This document shows, in pieces, positions 49,789 to 58,858 of a stretch of 64,000 bases of DNA (its first letter is position 1; every line of letters starts with the position of its first letter). The notes under the pieces were generated by a model that searched no databases, was not told the origin of the DNA, and was given only the letters and a program-made list of their open reading frames with translations. Made by a program: the position numbers and the translations under genes. The DNA lies in the NCBI GenBank assembly GCA_034670065.1, contig JAXMOG010000006.1, forward strand, positions 242,938 to 306,937, written 5' to 3'. Source of the stretch: Mesobacterium_A sp034670065 (GTDB lineage Bacteria > Pseudomonadota > Alphaproteobacteria > Rhodobacterales > Rhodobacteraceae).

Positions 49789-51486
49789 ATGATCTCAAGA
49801 CGCGATTTTCTTCAAGTATCGATGGCAGCTTCCGCGATGGTCGGTGCCAGCGGTTTTGGCAATTGGGCGCGCCTTGCCGCTCAGCAAAGCCTGACACAGG
49901 ATCAGTTGTTGCAGTTCGACACGTTTGGCAACGTTTCCCTGATCCATATCACTGACATTCATGCGCAGATGAAACCGATCTATTTCCGCGAACCGTCGGT
50001 GAATATCGGTGTGGGTGGAAACCGCGGAGCGGTGCCACATGTAACCGGTGCCGATTTCCGCAAGTTATATGGCGTGGATGATGGCAGCCCGTCGCATTAC
50101 GCCCTGACCTCTGGCGATTTTTCGTCCTTGGCGCAGGCCTATGGCCGGGTTGGCGGTTTGGATCGGGTTGCGACCGTTGTGAATGCCATTCGCGCTGATC
50201 GACCCGATGCATTGCTGCTTGATGGCGGCGATACATGGCACGGCTCTTACACCTGCTACCAGACCGAAGGGCAGGATATGGTCAATGTCATGAATGCGTT
50301 GAAGCCTGACGCGATGACATTCCACTGGGAATTCACGCTGGGTTCAGAACGTGTTCAAGAGATCGTCGAAGGTTTGCCCTTTGCGGCGTTGGGCCAGAAT
50401 ATTTTCGACGCTGAATGGGATGAACCGGCAGAACTGTTCCCCCCTTACAAGTTTTTCGTGCGTGGCGGCACCAAGATTGCGGTGATCGGTCAGGCCTTCC
50501 CATATATGCCCATCGCTAACCCGCGCTGGATGTTCCCGGAATACTCCTTTGGTATTCGTGACGAAAACATGCAGGCCATGGTCGATGAGGTGCGCGCCCA
50601 AGGCGCAGAGCTGGTCGTTTGCCTGTCTCACAACGGGTTTGACGTAGATAAGAAGATGGCCAGCAAAGTGACCGGGATCGATGTTATCCTGTCTGGCCAC
50701 ACGCATGACGCGTTACCAGAACCAGTTTTGGTGGGCGAAACCATTATTGTGGCGTCGGGTTCAAACGGGAAATTTGTCAGCCGTGTCGATCTGGATGTTC
50801 AGAACGGCAAGATGATGGGCTTCCGTCACAAGCTGATCCCGATCTTTTCGGATGTGATTGAGCCAGACAAGGCTGTTTCGGCCCTGATCGACACTCAGCG
50901 CGAACCCTATAAAGCTGAGCTGGAAGAGGTGATCGGCCAGACAGACAGCCTGTTGTATCGCCGGGGCAATTTCAACGGATCATGGGATGATTTGATCTGT
51001 GATGCGCTGCTGAGCGAGCGTGACGCCGAAATCGCAATGTCACCCGGTGTGCGTTGGGGCCCAAGTTTGGTGCCAGGTGATAACATCACTCGCGAAGACA
51101 TCTGGAACGTCACCTCAATGACCTATGGTGAAGCGTATCGCTCTGAAATGACGGGCGAATTCATCAAGGTCATCCTTGAGGATGTGGCAGATAACATCTT
51201 CAATCCCGATCCCTATTACCAGCAGGGTGGTGACATGGTTCGCATCGGCGGCATGGGGTATCGCGTCGATATCAACAAACCGCAGGGCGAGCGCATCAGC
51301 GATATGACCTTGCTGAAAACCGGTGAAACGATTGATCCGTCAAAGACCTACGTGGTTGCCGGTTGGGCCAGTGTCAACGAAGGCACCGAGGGTCCGCAGA
51401 TTTGGGATGTGGTTGAAAATCACGTTCGCAAGATGGGCACTGTAACGGTTCAGCCCAACACCAGTGTTGAAGTTGTCGGCGCCTGA
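49789..51486 (+). CDS. soxB: SoxB thiosulfohydrolase
   Basis: SoxB removes the terminal sulfone group from SoxY-bound cysteine-S-thiosulfonate as sulfate. It is a dimanganese enzyme of the 5'-nucleotidase fold. The 565-residue precursor has a twin-arginine signal (SRRDFLQVSMAAS). Metal ligands lie in HITDIHAQMKP, DGGDTWHGS, LSHNGFD and LSGHTHD. A C-terminal nucleotidase-like domain contains VTSMTYGEAYRSEMTG. This is the diagnostic gene of the Sox pathway. Confidence 0.97.
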   Translation: MISRRDFLQVSMAASAMVGASGFGNWARLAAQQSLTQDQLLQFDTFGNVSLIHITDIHAQMKPIYFREPSVNIGVGGNRGAVPHVTGADFRKLYGVDDGSPSHYALTSGDFSSLAQAYGRVGGLDRVATVVNAIRADRPDALLLDGGDTWHGSYTCYQTEGQDMVNVMNALKPDAMTFHWEFTLGSERVQEIVEGLPFAALGQNIFDAEWDEPAELFPPYKFFVRGGTKIAVIGQAFPYMPIANPRWMFPEYSFGIRDENMQAMVDEVRAQGAELVVCLSHNGFDVDKKMASKVTGIDVILSGHTHDALPEPVLVGETIIVASGSNGKFVSRVDLDVQNGKMMGFRHKLIPIFSDVIEPDKAVSALIDTQREPYKAELEEVIGQTDSLLYRRGNFNGSWDDLICDALLSERDAEIAMSPGVRWGPSLVPGDNITREDIWNVTSMTYGEAYRSEMTGEFIKVILEDVADNIFNPDPYYQQGGDMVRIGGMGYRVDINKPQGERISDMTLLKTGETIDPSKTYVVAGWASVNEGTEGPQIWDVVENHVRKMGTVTVQPNTSVEVVGA

Positions 51487-51513
51487 TCCGCGCCACCGAA
51501 GGAGGAGTCAGAT

Positions 51514-52794
51514 ATGACAGAGAATACCGGAAAGGGGGCGTCGCGTCGTCAGTTCCTGACGGGCGCAGCGGCTCTTGGGGCCGGCGCTGTCGCGGCCACT
51601 GTGGCCAAGGCAAACGGCCCTGACCCGCTGATCACCGAGGTTCAGGAATGGGCCAGTGGGTTTGGTCACGGCGTGGATGAAGTGCCCTATGGTCTGCCAA
51701 TCGAATTCGAAGGCGATGTGGTGCGCCGCAATGTTGAATGGCTGACGGCCGATACCATCAGTTCGATCAACTTCACACCGATCCACGCGCTGGACGGTAC
51801 AATCACACCGCAGGGCTGTGCGTTTGAGCGGCACCATTCCGGGGCGATTGAGCTAAAGAAGGATGATTATCGACTGATGATCAACGGCTTGGTCGATGCG
51901 CCCTTGGTCTTTACCTATGATGATCTGGAACGGTTTCCGCGGGAAAACCATGTGTATTTCTGCGAATGCGCAGCCAATACAGGCATGGAATGGGCCGGTG
52001 CCCAGCTGAACGGTGCCCAGTTTACCCACGGTATGATCCACAACATGGAATACACCGGGGTGCCGTTGCGCACATTGCTGCAAGAGGCAGGGCTGGACAC
52101 TGCAGGTGATCTGGAAGGCAAGTGGGTCTATGTTGAGGGCGCTGACGCCTCTTCCAACGGCCGTTCCATCCCGATGGAAAAAGCGCTGGATGACGTTTTG
52201 GTTGCGTTCAAGGCCAACGGTGAAGCCCTGCGAAAAGAGCATGGGTACCCTGTGCGCCTGGTTGTTCCCGGTTGGGAAGGCAACATGTGGATCAAGTGGT
52301 TGCGCCGCATCGAAGTGATGGATGGCCCGGTTGAAAGCCGTGAAGAGACCTCAAAGTACACGGACACGCTGGCGGATGGTACATCGCGCAAGTGGACGTG
52401 GGTTATGGACGCCAAATCGGTTGTCACCTCTCCCAGCCCGCAAGCTCCGATTACTCATGGTCATGGTCCCTTGGTGATTACGGGGATGGCATGGTCCGGT
52501 CATGGCAAGATCACCCGCGTTGATGTGTCTAAAGACGGTGGCAAAACGTGGGAAACCGCGCGCTTGGCCAAAGACGGTGAAGACAAGGCGCTGACCCGTT
52601 TCTATCTGGACACAGAATGGAATGGTGAAGAGTTGCTGCTGCAATCACGTGCCATGGATGAGACCGGTTATGTCCAGCCGACCAAGGCGCAACTGCGTGA
52701 CGTACGCGGCCTGAACTCTATCTATCACAACAACTGTATTCAGACGTGGCACGTCAAACCAAACGGGGAGGCCGAAAATGTCGAAGTCTCTTAA
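51514..52794 (+). CDS. soxC: SoxC, molybdenum subunit of sulfane dehydrogenase
   Basis: SoxC with SoxD oxidises the outer sulfane sulfur of SoxY-bound cysteine persulfide, allowing full oxidation of thiosulfate without sulfur globules. The 426-residue precursor has a Tat signal (SRRQFLTGAAALGAGAVA), the sulfite-oxidase fold with the Mo-ligand Cys region YFCECAANTGMEW, and a C-terminal dimerisation domain. It overlaps soxD by 17 bp. Confidence 0.95.
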   Translation: MTENTGKGASRRQFLTGAAALGAGAVAATVAKANGPDPLITEVQEWASGFGHGVDEVPYGLPIEFEGDVVRRNVEWLTADTISSINFTPIHALDGTITPQGCAFERHHSGAIELKKDDYRLMINGLVDAPLVFTYDDLERFPRENHVYFCECAANTGMEWAGAQLNGAQFTHGMIHNMEYTGVPLRTLLQEAGLDTAGDLEGKWVYVEGADASSNGRSIPMEKALDDVLVAFKANGEALRKEHGYPVRLVVPGWEGNMWIKWLRRIEVMDGPVESREETSKYTDTLADGTSRKWTWVMDAKSVVTSPSPQAPITHGHGPLVITGMAWSGHGKITRVDVSKDGGKTWETARLAKDGEDKALTRFYLDTEWNGEELLLQSRAMDETGYVQPTKAQLRDVRGLNSIYHNNCIQTWHVKPNGEAENVEVS

Positions 52795-53956
52795 ACTATT
52801 TGGCGGCGCAGCCGTCGGCACTGTGGCGGCTTTGACCGTTGCGTATAACTTTGCGGATCGCACCATCGCCAAGATGCCCGCTGACGCGCCGGTTTTGACG
52901 GCGGAGTCCGCACCGGCCAATATGTATTTTGGTTTGATCGCGGCGGCAGAGGCCAGCACTGTGGCGGAAGGAAAATTTGGCCTTGGCCGTCCAGCGCTGC
53001 CCGAAGAAGTGGCCGCCTGGGATGTGGATGTCAGCCCTGATGGCACTGGCCTTCCCGAAGGATCAGGCGATGCGTTAACCGGTGAGGCACTGTTTGAAGA
53101 CAATTGTGCAGCTTGCCACGGATCGTTTGCCGAAGGTGTCGACAACTGGCCCAAACTGGCGGGCGGTGAAGACTCATTGGCAGATGAGGATCCGCTAAAG
53201 ACAGTGGGCAGCTATTGGCCGTACTTGTCGACAGTGTGGGATTATGTCCATCGTTCGATGCCATTTGGGAATGCGCAGTCGCTTAGCCCGGATGAGGTAT
53301 ACGCGATTACAGCCTATATCCTGTATTCCAACGACATGATCGAAGATGATTTTGTTTTGTCCAAGGAGACCTTCCTGGACGTCGAAATGACCAACGCGGA
53401 CGGGTTCATCATCGATGATCGTGCCGAAACAGAATACGCCATGTGGCGCGCAGAGCCGTGCATGGAGGACTGCAAGGATTCTGTTGAAATCACAATGCGC
53501 GCGACTGTTCTGGATGTGACACCTGAAGAAACGGCCGCGAAAGAAACAGCCGTTGAGCAGGCCGCCGCGACCGATATGCCAAAAGCAACAGAACCAGCAC
53601 CAGCCGTTGAAACGGCGGCACCTGTTGCCGTTGCAGCGATTGATGAGGAACTTGCCGCAAGTGGCGAGAATGTCTTTAAAAAATGCAAGTCATGCCACCA
53701 GGTTGGTGACGGGGCAAAGAACCGAACTGGCCCGGCTTTGAATGGCATTGTGAACGCCGATATCGGTAAGATCGAAGGCTTCAAATACTCCAAAGCGATG
53801 TCAGAGCATGGCGGCGTTTGGGATGAGGCGACACTGGCCCAGTTCCTGGCTGCACCGAAGACGTTTGTGAAAGGGACAAAGATGTCCTTTGCCGGTTTGA
53901 AGAAGGAAAAAGATATTGCCGCAGTTACGGAGTATCTCAAGACATTTGGCAACTAA
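52778..53956 (+). CDS. soxD: SoxD, dihaem cytochrome c subunit of sulfane dehydrogenase
   Basis: The 392-residue precursor has an N-terminal hydrophobic stretch and two haem sites, CAACH (110-114) and CKSCH (303-307), separated by an Ala/Glu/Pro-rich linker (about 245-290). It takes up electrons from SoxC. The last 95 residues closely resemble a class I cytochrome c and the first domain of SoxE encoded next. Presence of soxCD predicts complete oxidation of thiosulfate to sulfate. Confidence 0.94.
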   Translation: MSKSLKLFGGAAVGTVAALTVAYNFADRTIAKMPADAPVLTAESAPANMYFGLIAAAEASTVAEGKFGLGRPALPEEVAAWDVDVSPDGTGLPEGSGDALTGEALFEDNCAACHGSFAEGVDNWPKLAGGEDSLADEDPLKTVGSYWPYLSTVWDYVHRSMPFGNAQSLSPDEVYAITAYILYSNDMIEDDFVLSKETFLDVEMTNADGFIIDDRAETEYAMWRAEPCMEDCKDSVEITMRATVLDVTPEETAAKETAVEQAAATDMPKATEPAPAVETAAPVAVAAIDEELAASGENVFKKCKSCHQVGDGAKNRTGPALNGIVNADIGKIEGFKYSKAMSEHGGVWDEATLAQFLAAPKTFVKGTKMSFAGLKKEKDIAAVTEYLKTFGN

Positions 53957-53960
53957 ACAG

Positions 53961-54680
53961 ATGCGAGGCCTGATTTCAGGCCTCGCATTTGGTTTGACCT
54001 GTGTCGTTGGCGGCGGTGTCTCTGCCGAAGAAACTGCAATCGCGATCGGCGACGCTGATCGCGGTGCGAAGGTTTTTCGCAAATGTTCTGGATGCCATCA
54101 GGTGGGGCGCGATGCGGTCAACCGAACTGGGCCATTGCTGAACAATATCTTCGATAGCAAAGCTGCGTCTGTAGAGGGGTTTTTCTATTCCAAGAGCCTT
54201 CAACGCGCCGCGGCTGATGGCCTGATCTGGGATCTAGAGCATCTGGATGCCTATCTGGAAAATCCGAAGGCGCTGGTCTCGGGAACACGGATGTCATTTC
54301 GCGGGTTGAAAGATCCGCAAGATCGGCATGACGTGTTGGCCTATTTGCGCCAGTTCACGGCCAGTCCGCAGGACATTCCGGAATCCGCACCAACAATGCA
54401 GGCGCGCGAAGTGGAGCTGTCGCCCGAGATTTTGGCGATTGTTGGCGACCATGCCTATGGCGAATATCTCGCCTCTGAATGCATGACGTGTCACCAAACG
54501 GACGGAACTGATCAGGGGATCCCTTCGATCACGCGCTGGCCAGAGGAAGACTTTGTTGTCGCGATGCATGCCTACAAACGAAAGATCCGGCCGCATCCGG
54601 TGATGCAGATGATGGCCGGGCGCTTAAGCGACGAAGAAATCGCGGCACTGGCTGCCTATTTCAAGACGCTGGAGGACTAA
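53961..54680 (+). CDS. soxE: SoxE dihaem cytochrome c
   Basis: Starting at ATG 53961, 4 bp after the soxD stop, the protein has a signal peptide (about residues 1-21). A first cytochrome domain follows with CSGCH (42-46), then a second with CMTCH (about residue 175). It is 239 aa. SoxE-type cytochromes serve as electron acceptors in the extended sox cluster, often with the SoxF flavoprotein. A hairpin GCGGG-ATAA-CCCGC (54686-54699) separates it from soxF. Confidence 0.9.
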   Translation: MRGLISGLAFGLTCVVGGGVSAEETAIAIGDADRGAKVFRKCSGCHQVGRDAVNRTGPLLNNIFDSKAASVEGFFYSKSLQRAAADGLIWDLEHLDAYLENPKALVSGTRMSFRGLKDPQDRHDVLAYLRQFTASPQDIPESAPTMQAREVELSPEILAIVGDHAYGEYLASECMTCHQTDGTDQGIPSITRWPEEDFVVAMHAYKRKIRPHPVMQMMAGRLSDEEIAALAAYFKTLED

Positions 54681-54718
54681 TTCAAGCGGGATAACCCGCA
54701 TTTAGGGAGGAGACTAAG

Positions 54719-55981
54719 ATGAAATTGAACAGACGCGCCTTTATTGGCACCGGAGTTGCCGCGGCGGCTTCGTTGTCTGCGCCAATGGTCAGGGCACAGG
54801 GTAAACCCCGCGTTGTCGTGATCGGCGGCGGGGCCGGTGGAGCGACAGCTGCCCGGTATATTGCCAAAGACAGTAAGGGCGAAATTGATGTTGTTCTGAT
54901 TGAACCAACGCGCACCTATTACACCTGCTTCTTTTCAAACCTGTATATTGGCGGCTTCCGCGAACTGAGTTCGATCGCGCATAGTTACGGCACATTGGCT
55001 TCCGAATATGGGGTCAATGTTGTGCATGACTGGGCGGTTGGTGTGGACCGTGATGCTAAATCTGTGGCGCTGGCCGGTGGCGGCTCAGTCTCCTATGATC
55101 GGTTGATTATTTCACCCGGCATCGATTTTGTTGAAGGGGCTGTTCCCGGCTGGGATCTTAGCACGCAAAATGCCATGCCGCACGCCTACAAGGCGGGGTC
55201 GCAGACTGAATTGCTGAAGGCACAGATCGAAGCGATGCCACAAGGCGGAACATATGTCATGGTTGCGCCGCCGAACCCGTATCGTTGCCCTCCTGGCCCG
55301 TATGAGCGGATTTCGATGGTGGCGCATAAGCTGACGGCGGAAAACCCCACCGCAAAGATCATTATCGTTGATCCGAAAGAGAAGTTTTCGAAGCAGGGGT
55401 TGTTCGAAGAAGGTTGGAACAACCACTACGGCGGAATGATTGAACGGATCGGACCGGATTTTGGTGGCGACAAAGTGTCTGTCGATGCCTCGGCAATGAC
55501 CGTGGACGTCGATGGAGAGGTGATCAAAGCCGATGTGGTCAACGTGATCCCCGCTATGAAGGCAGGGCGCATTTGCGACATGGCCGGAGTGACCGATGGC
55601 AACTGGGCGCCGGTTTCCGGCCACACGATGCAATCACGCTTGGACGAGAATATCCACGTTTTGGGGGATGCCACCAGTCAGGGCGACATGCCAAAATCTG
55701 GGTTCTCTGCCAATAGCCAAGCCAAGGTTGCGGCGATGGCTGTTCGTGGCGCTTTGACGGGCTCTCGCGTGTTCCCGGCCAAATTCTCGAACACTTGCTG
55801 GTCGTTGATAGACACCGAAGACGGTATCAAGGTTGGCGCGACCTATGAGGCGACAGATGAAAAGATCGCCAAGGTTGACGGCTTTATCAGTCAAACGGGC
55901 GAAGATGCAGCCCTGCGCAAAGCCACGTTCGAAGAAAGCGTTGGCTGGTATCAGGGCATTGCATCAGACATGTTCGGATAA
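54719..55981 (+). CDS. soxF: SoxF, flavoprotein of the sulfide dehydrogenase type
   Basis: The 420-residue protein is the FAD subunit of the flavocytochrome c-sulfide dehydrogenase family. It has a Tat-like signal (NRRAFIGTGVAAAASLSAP), the FAD motif GGGAGGATAARY, a Cys in RTYYTCFFSNLYIGG near the flavin, and the C-terminal FCSD region with NTCWSLID. With SoxE it should oxidise sulfide or a Sox intermediate. GGGAGG precedes the ATG. It is the last sox gene; soxG and soxH are absent. Confidence 0.93.
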   Translation: MKLNRRAFIGTGVAAAASLSAPMVRAQGKPRVVVIGGGAGGATAARYIAKDSKGEIDVVLIEPTRTYYTCFFSNLYIGGFRELSSIAHSYGTLASEYGVNVVHDWAVGVDRDAKSVALAGGGSVSYDRLIISPGIDFVEGAVPGWDLSTQNAMPHAYKAGSQTELLKAQIEAMPQGGTYVMVAPPNPYRCPPGPYERISMVAHKLTAENPTAKIIIVDPKEKFSKQGLFEEGWNNHYGGMIERIGPDFGGDKVSVDASAMTVDVDGEVIKADVVNVIPAMKAGRICDMAGVTDGNWAPVSGHTMQSRLDENIHVLGDATSQGDMPKSGFSANSQAKVAAMAVRGALTGSRVFPAKFSNTCWSLIDTEDGIKVGATYEATDEKIAKVDGFISQTGEDAALRKATFEESVGWYQGIASDMFG

Positions 55982-55994
55982 CCATTGATACCTA

Positions 55995-56022
55995 TGGCCC
56001 TATCCCTTTTGGGGTGGGGCCA
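55995..56022 (+). terminator. Hairpin at the end of the sox cluster
   Basis: TGGCCCTATCCC (55995-56006) pairs with GGGGTGGGGCCA (56011-56022) over 12 bp including two G-T pairs, with a TTTT loop. CTTTGG follows, so the U-run is weak. It lies 13 bp after the soxF stop and is the likely end of the sox transcript. Confidence 0.6.
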
Positions 56023-56060
56023 CTTTGGTCTGCCCTTGAAGGTTCTGCCGGGTCCGCCTG

Positions 56061-56610
56061 ATGCGAAAAGATGGGCGTCAGATCAGTCACCATTATCACA
56101 ACCATAGCGCCGAAGGTGATCTTCAACGCATGGCATGGCCGTGGTGGTTAACATTGGTCTGGCGGCGGCGCAGGTCATCTCTGGTGTCATGTCTGGCATT
56201 GCAGAGGCGCGGCACACCCTGCCAGCAAAAGCTTTATTGAAAATAACCTTTTTAGCTTGGAAGGCTATGCATCGACCGGCGGATGTCGGGGATCTGGTGT
56301 TCGGCTGGGGGTGCGGACTCTAAAGTAGAGAGGTGGTGCGCATATTGAAGCTGGGCCGACCACCAGAGGTGCGTGCTGATCAATTGAGTGGTGTGATGCG
56401 CGGAACCGACAGGGAATGACTGTTCATCATGCAAAGCTATGGCAACTTGTTGAGCATCGAAACGCGTAACAAGAACATATTGTGATCGAATAGGGCGCAT
56501 GGGGTGACGCGGATGGGATCAAGTAACACGTTAAGATCTTGATTTTAAACGAATTTGCAACACAGATTGCTGCACTGGAATTGGAAAGTTCCCGCCATGC
56601 CTGCAAATAA
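56061..56610 (+). pseudogene. Decayed cation-diffusion-facilitator (CDF) transporter gene
   Basis: Pieces of a CDF protein lie in order. ATG 56061 begins a His-rich N-terminus (ISHHYHNHSAEGDLQRMA). A 5-bp tandem duplication, ATGGCATGGC (56130-56139), shifts the frame. In the next frame come the first helix (MAVVVNIGLAAAQVISGVMSG), a DALHNLSDA-like AEARHTL and an RPAD...FGWG segment, ending at TAA 56323. From 56416 a C-terminal-domain start reads VHHAKLWQLVEHRNA, with a tail FATQIAALELESSRHAC to 56610. The middle helices are gone (550 bp instead of about 900). The protein cannot be made. Confidence 0.6.
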
Positions 56611-56740
56611 GCGCAAACTTTTGGGGCTTGAGTGAAATTAGGCATTTTCGGGTCGCCCCTTGCAGCTCTGAAACAGCGACACTAAGACTCCTTTAGGATG
56701 CTGGCGCTAGAGGTGGCCCAGTCAGGAAGAGGCAGGCCGA
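56611..56740. other. clpP upstream region
   Basis: This is the part of the soxF-clpP spacer that the CDF relic does not cover. I see no gene and no clear promoter boxes in it. A heat-shock promoter for clpP would be expected here. Confidence 0.35.
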
Positions 56741-57370
56741 ATGAAAGACCCGATCGAAACATATATGAACCTTGTCCCGATGGTGGTGGAGCAGACCAGC
56801 CGCGGGGAACGAGCCTACGATATTTTTTCGCGCCTTTTGAAGGAACGCGTAATTTTCTTGAATGGCCCCGTGCATGATGGAATGTCGTCGCTGATCGTGG
56901 CGCAGCTGTTGCACCTGGAGGCGGAAAACCCTTCAAAAGAAATTTCAATGTACATCAACAGCCCAGGCGGCGTCGTCACCTCGGGCCTGTCGATCTATGA
57001 CACGATGCAGTACATCAAGCCCAAGATCAGCACGCTGGTGATTGGTCAGGCAGCGTCGATGGGATCGCTGTTGTTGACCGCTGGTGAAAAGGGAATGCGT
57101 TTCTCGCTGCCCAACAGCCGCATCATGGTGCACCAGCCTTCTGGTGGCTACCAGGGTCAGGCAACGGACATCATGATCCACGCCGAAGAAACGCTGAAAC
57201 TGAAGCGCCGGTTGAACGAAATTTACGTTCGTCATTCGGGTCAATCTTTGGAGCAGGTTGAGGCCGCGCTGGAGCGCGATAACTTCATGTCGCCCGAAGA
57301 TGCAAAAGAATGGGGCCTGATTGACAGCATTCTGACGTCGCGCGCTTCAGAAGATGATGCGGAAAAATAA
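56741..57370 (+). CDS. clpP: ATP-dependent Clp protease proteolytic subunit
   Basis: ClpP forms the double-heptamer peptidase chamber used by ClpX and ClpA. The 209-residue protein has the catalytic Ser in GQAASMGSLLL, His in NSRIMVHQPSGG and a late Asp in the AKEWGLIDSI region. It starts MKDPIETYMNLVPMVVEQT, as in relatives. GAAGAGGCAGG precedes the ATG. clpX follows after about 155 bp. Confidence 0.97.
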   Translation: MKDPIETYMNLVPMVVEQTSRGERAYDIFSRLLKERVIFLNGPVHDGMSSLIVAQLLHLEAENPSKEISMYINSPGGVVTSGLSIYDTMQYIKPKISTLVIGQAASMGSLLLTAGEKGMRFSLPNSRIMVHQPSGGYQGQATDIMIHAEETLKLKRRLNEIYVRHSGQSLEQVEAALERDNFMSPEDAKEWGLIDSILTSRASEDDAEK

Positions 57371-57390
57371 TAGCATCGTGATGGACAGCA

Positions 57391-57425
57391 CCGACACCCG
57401 ACCTATTTTGCGATTGTGGTGTCGG
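57391..57425 (+). terminator. Hairpin between clpP and clpX
   Basis: CCGACACC (57391-57398) and GGTGTCGG (57418-57425) form a perfect 8-bp stem with a 19-nt loop, 20 bp after clpP. No T-run follows, so it may stabilise the clpP message or thin out transcription before clpX. Confidence 0.5.
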
Positions 57426-57526
57426 AATAGCTGCCCTAAGCTTGTCCCAATGGGCATTTATACACCTGCAGACGGGGGGCGTGCGGACTTCCTGCGCGTA
57501 CCAACAAAGGCCTGAAAGGGTAAGAT

Positions 57527-58795
57527 ATGGCAACGAATTCTGGCGGAGACAGCAAGAACACACTTTATTGTAGCTTTTGCGGAAAAAGCCAACATGAGGT
57601 GCGCAAGCTGATCGCCGGACCAACCGTGTTCATCTGCGACGAATGTGTCGAGCTGTGCATGGACATTATCCGCGAAGAGACCAAAAGCGGTGGTCTGAAG
57701 GCGTCTGAAGGCGTGCCGTCGCCACGCGAAATTTGCGATGTTCTGGATGACTATGTCATCGGGCAGTCCACTGCAAAGCGTGTGCTTTCTGTTGCGGTTC
57801 ACAACCACTACAAACGGTTGAATCACAGTCAGAAATCCAACGATATTGAATTGGCTAAATCCAACATCTTGCTGATTGGCCCGACTGGCTGCGGTAAGAC
57901 ATTGCTGGCGCAGACTTTGGCTCGCATTCTGGATGTGCCGTTCACTATGGCTGACGCAACCACACTGACCGAAGCCGGTTACGTGGGGGAGGATGTGGAA
58001 AACATCATCCTGAAATTGCTACAGTCCAGCGAATACAACGTTGAGAAAGCGCAGCGCGGCATCGTCTATATCGACGAAGTTGATAAAATCACGCGCAAAT
58101 CGGAAAACCCGTCCATCACCCGTGATGTTTCGGGCGAAGGTGTGCAGCAGGCATTGTTGAAACTGATGGAAGGCACCGTTGCCAGTGTTCCGCCTCAAGG
58201 TGGGCGCAAACATCCGCAACAGGAATTCCTGCAGGTCGACACGACCAACATCCTGTTCATCTGTGGCGGCGCATTCGCCGGTTTGGACCGGATCATCGCA
58301 CAGCGCGGCAAAGGCAGCGCAATGGGCTTTGGCGCCGATGTGCGCGATGAAGAGGATCGCAACGTTGGCGAACTGTTCAAGGAACTGGAGCCCGAGGACC
58401 TGTTGAAATTCGGTTTGATCCCGGAATTCGTAGGCCGTCTGCCAGTTTTGGCGACGCTGGAAGACCTGGATGAAGACGCGCTGATCACCATCTTGACGCA
58501 ACCGAAAAACGCGTTGGTCAAACAGTATCAGCGTTTGTTTGAGCTGGAAGACACCAAGCTGACCTTCACGGATGAAGCGCTGAGTGCCATCGCCCAACGC
58601 GCAATTTTGCGCAAGACGGGTGCGCGTGGTCTGCGGTCAATCTTGGAAGACATCTTGCTGAACACCATGTTCGACTTGCCCGGAATGGACAATGTGGATG
58701 AGGTTGTGGTGAACGAAGAGGCTGTGAACTCTGATGCAGCGCCTTTGATGATCTATTCTGATCAACAATCCAAAGAGCCTGCCTCGGCCAGCTGA
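57527..58795 (+). CDS. clpX: ATP-dependent Clp protease ATP-binding subunit ClpX
   Basis: ClpX is the AAA+ unfoldase partner of ClpP. The 422-residue protein has the N-terminal zinc domain (YCSFCGKSQHEV, then FICDECVELC; four Cys), Walker A GPTGCGKT, Walker B IVYIDEVDKI, the pore loop GYVGED, the RKHPQQEFLQVDT segment and the IGF-type ClpP-docking region. It is followed by a good terminator. Confidence 0.97.
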   Translation: MATNSGGDSKNTLYCSFCGKSQHEVRKLIAGPTVFICDECVELCMDIIREETKSGGLKASEGVPSPREICDVLDDYVIGQSTAKRVLSVAVHNHYKRLNHSQKSNDIELAKSNILLIGPTGCGKTLLAQTLARILDVPFTMADATTLTEAGYVGEDVENIILKLLQSSEYNVEKAQRGIVYIDEVDKITRKSENPSITRDVSGEGVQQALLKLMEGTVASVPPQGGRKHPQQEFLQVDTTNILFICGGAFAGLDRIIAQRGKGSAMGFGADVRDEEDRNVGELFKELEPEDLLKFGLIPEFVGRLPVLATLEDLDEDALITILTQPKNALVKQYQRLFELEDTKLTFTDEALSAIAQRAILRKTGARGLRSILEDILLNTMFDLPGMDNVDEVVVNEEAVNSDAAPLMIYSDQQSKEPASAS

Positions 58796-58814
58796 GGTTG
58801 AAAATATAGTGAAG

Positions 58815-58841
58815 ATGGCGGGTAACCCCCGCCATTTTTTT
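58815..58841 (+). terminator. Rho-independent terminator after clpX
   Basis: ATGGCGGG (58815-58822) and CCCGCCAT (58828-58835) form a perfect 8-bp stem with a 5-nt loop followed by seven T residues, 19 bp after the clpX stop. Confidence 0.9.
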
Positions 58842-58858
58842 GTTTGGAGCATAGGGTT

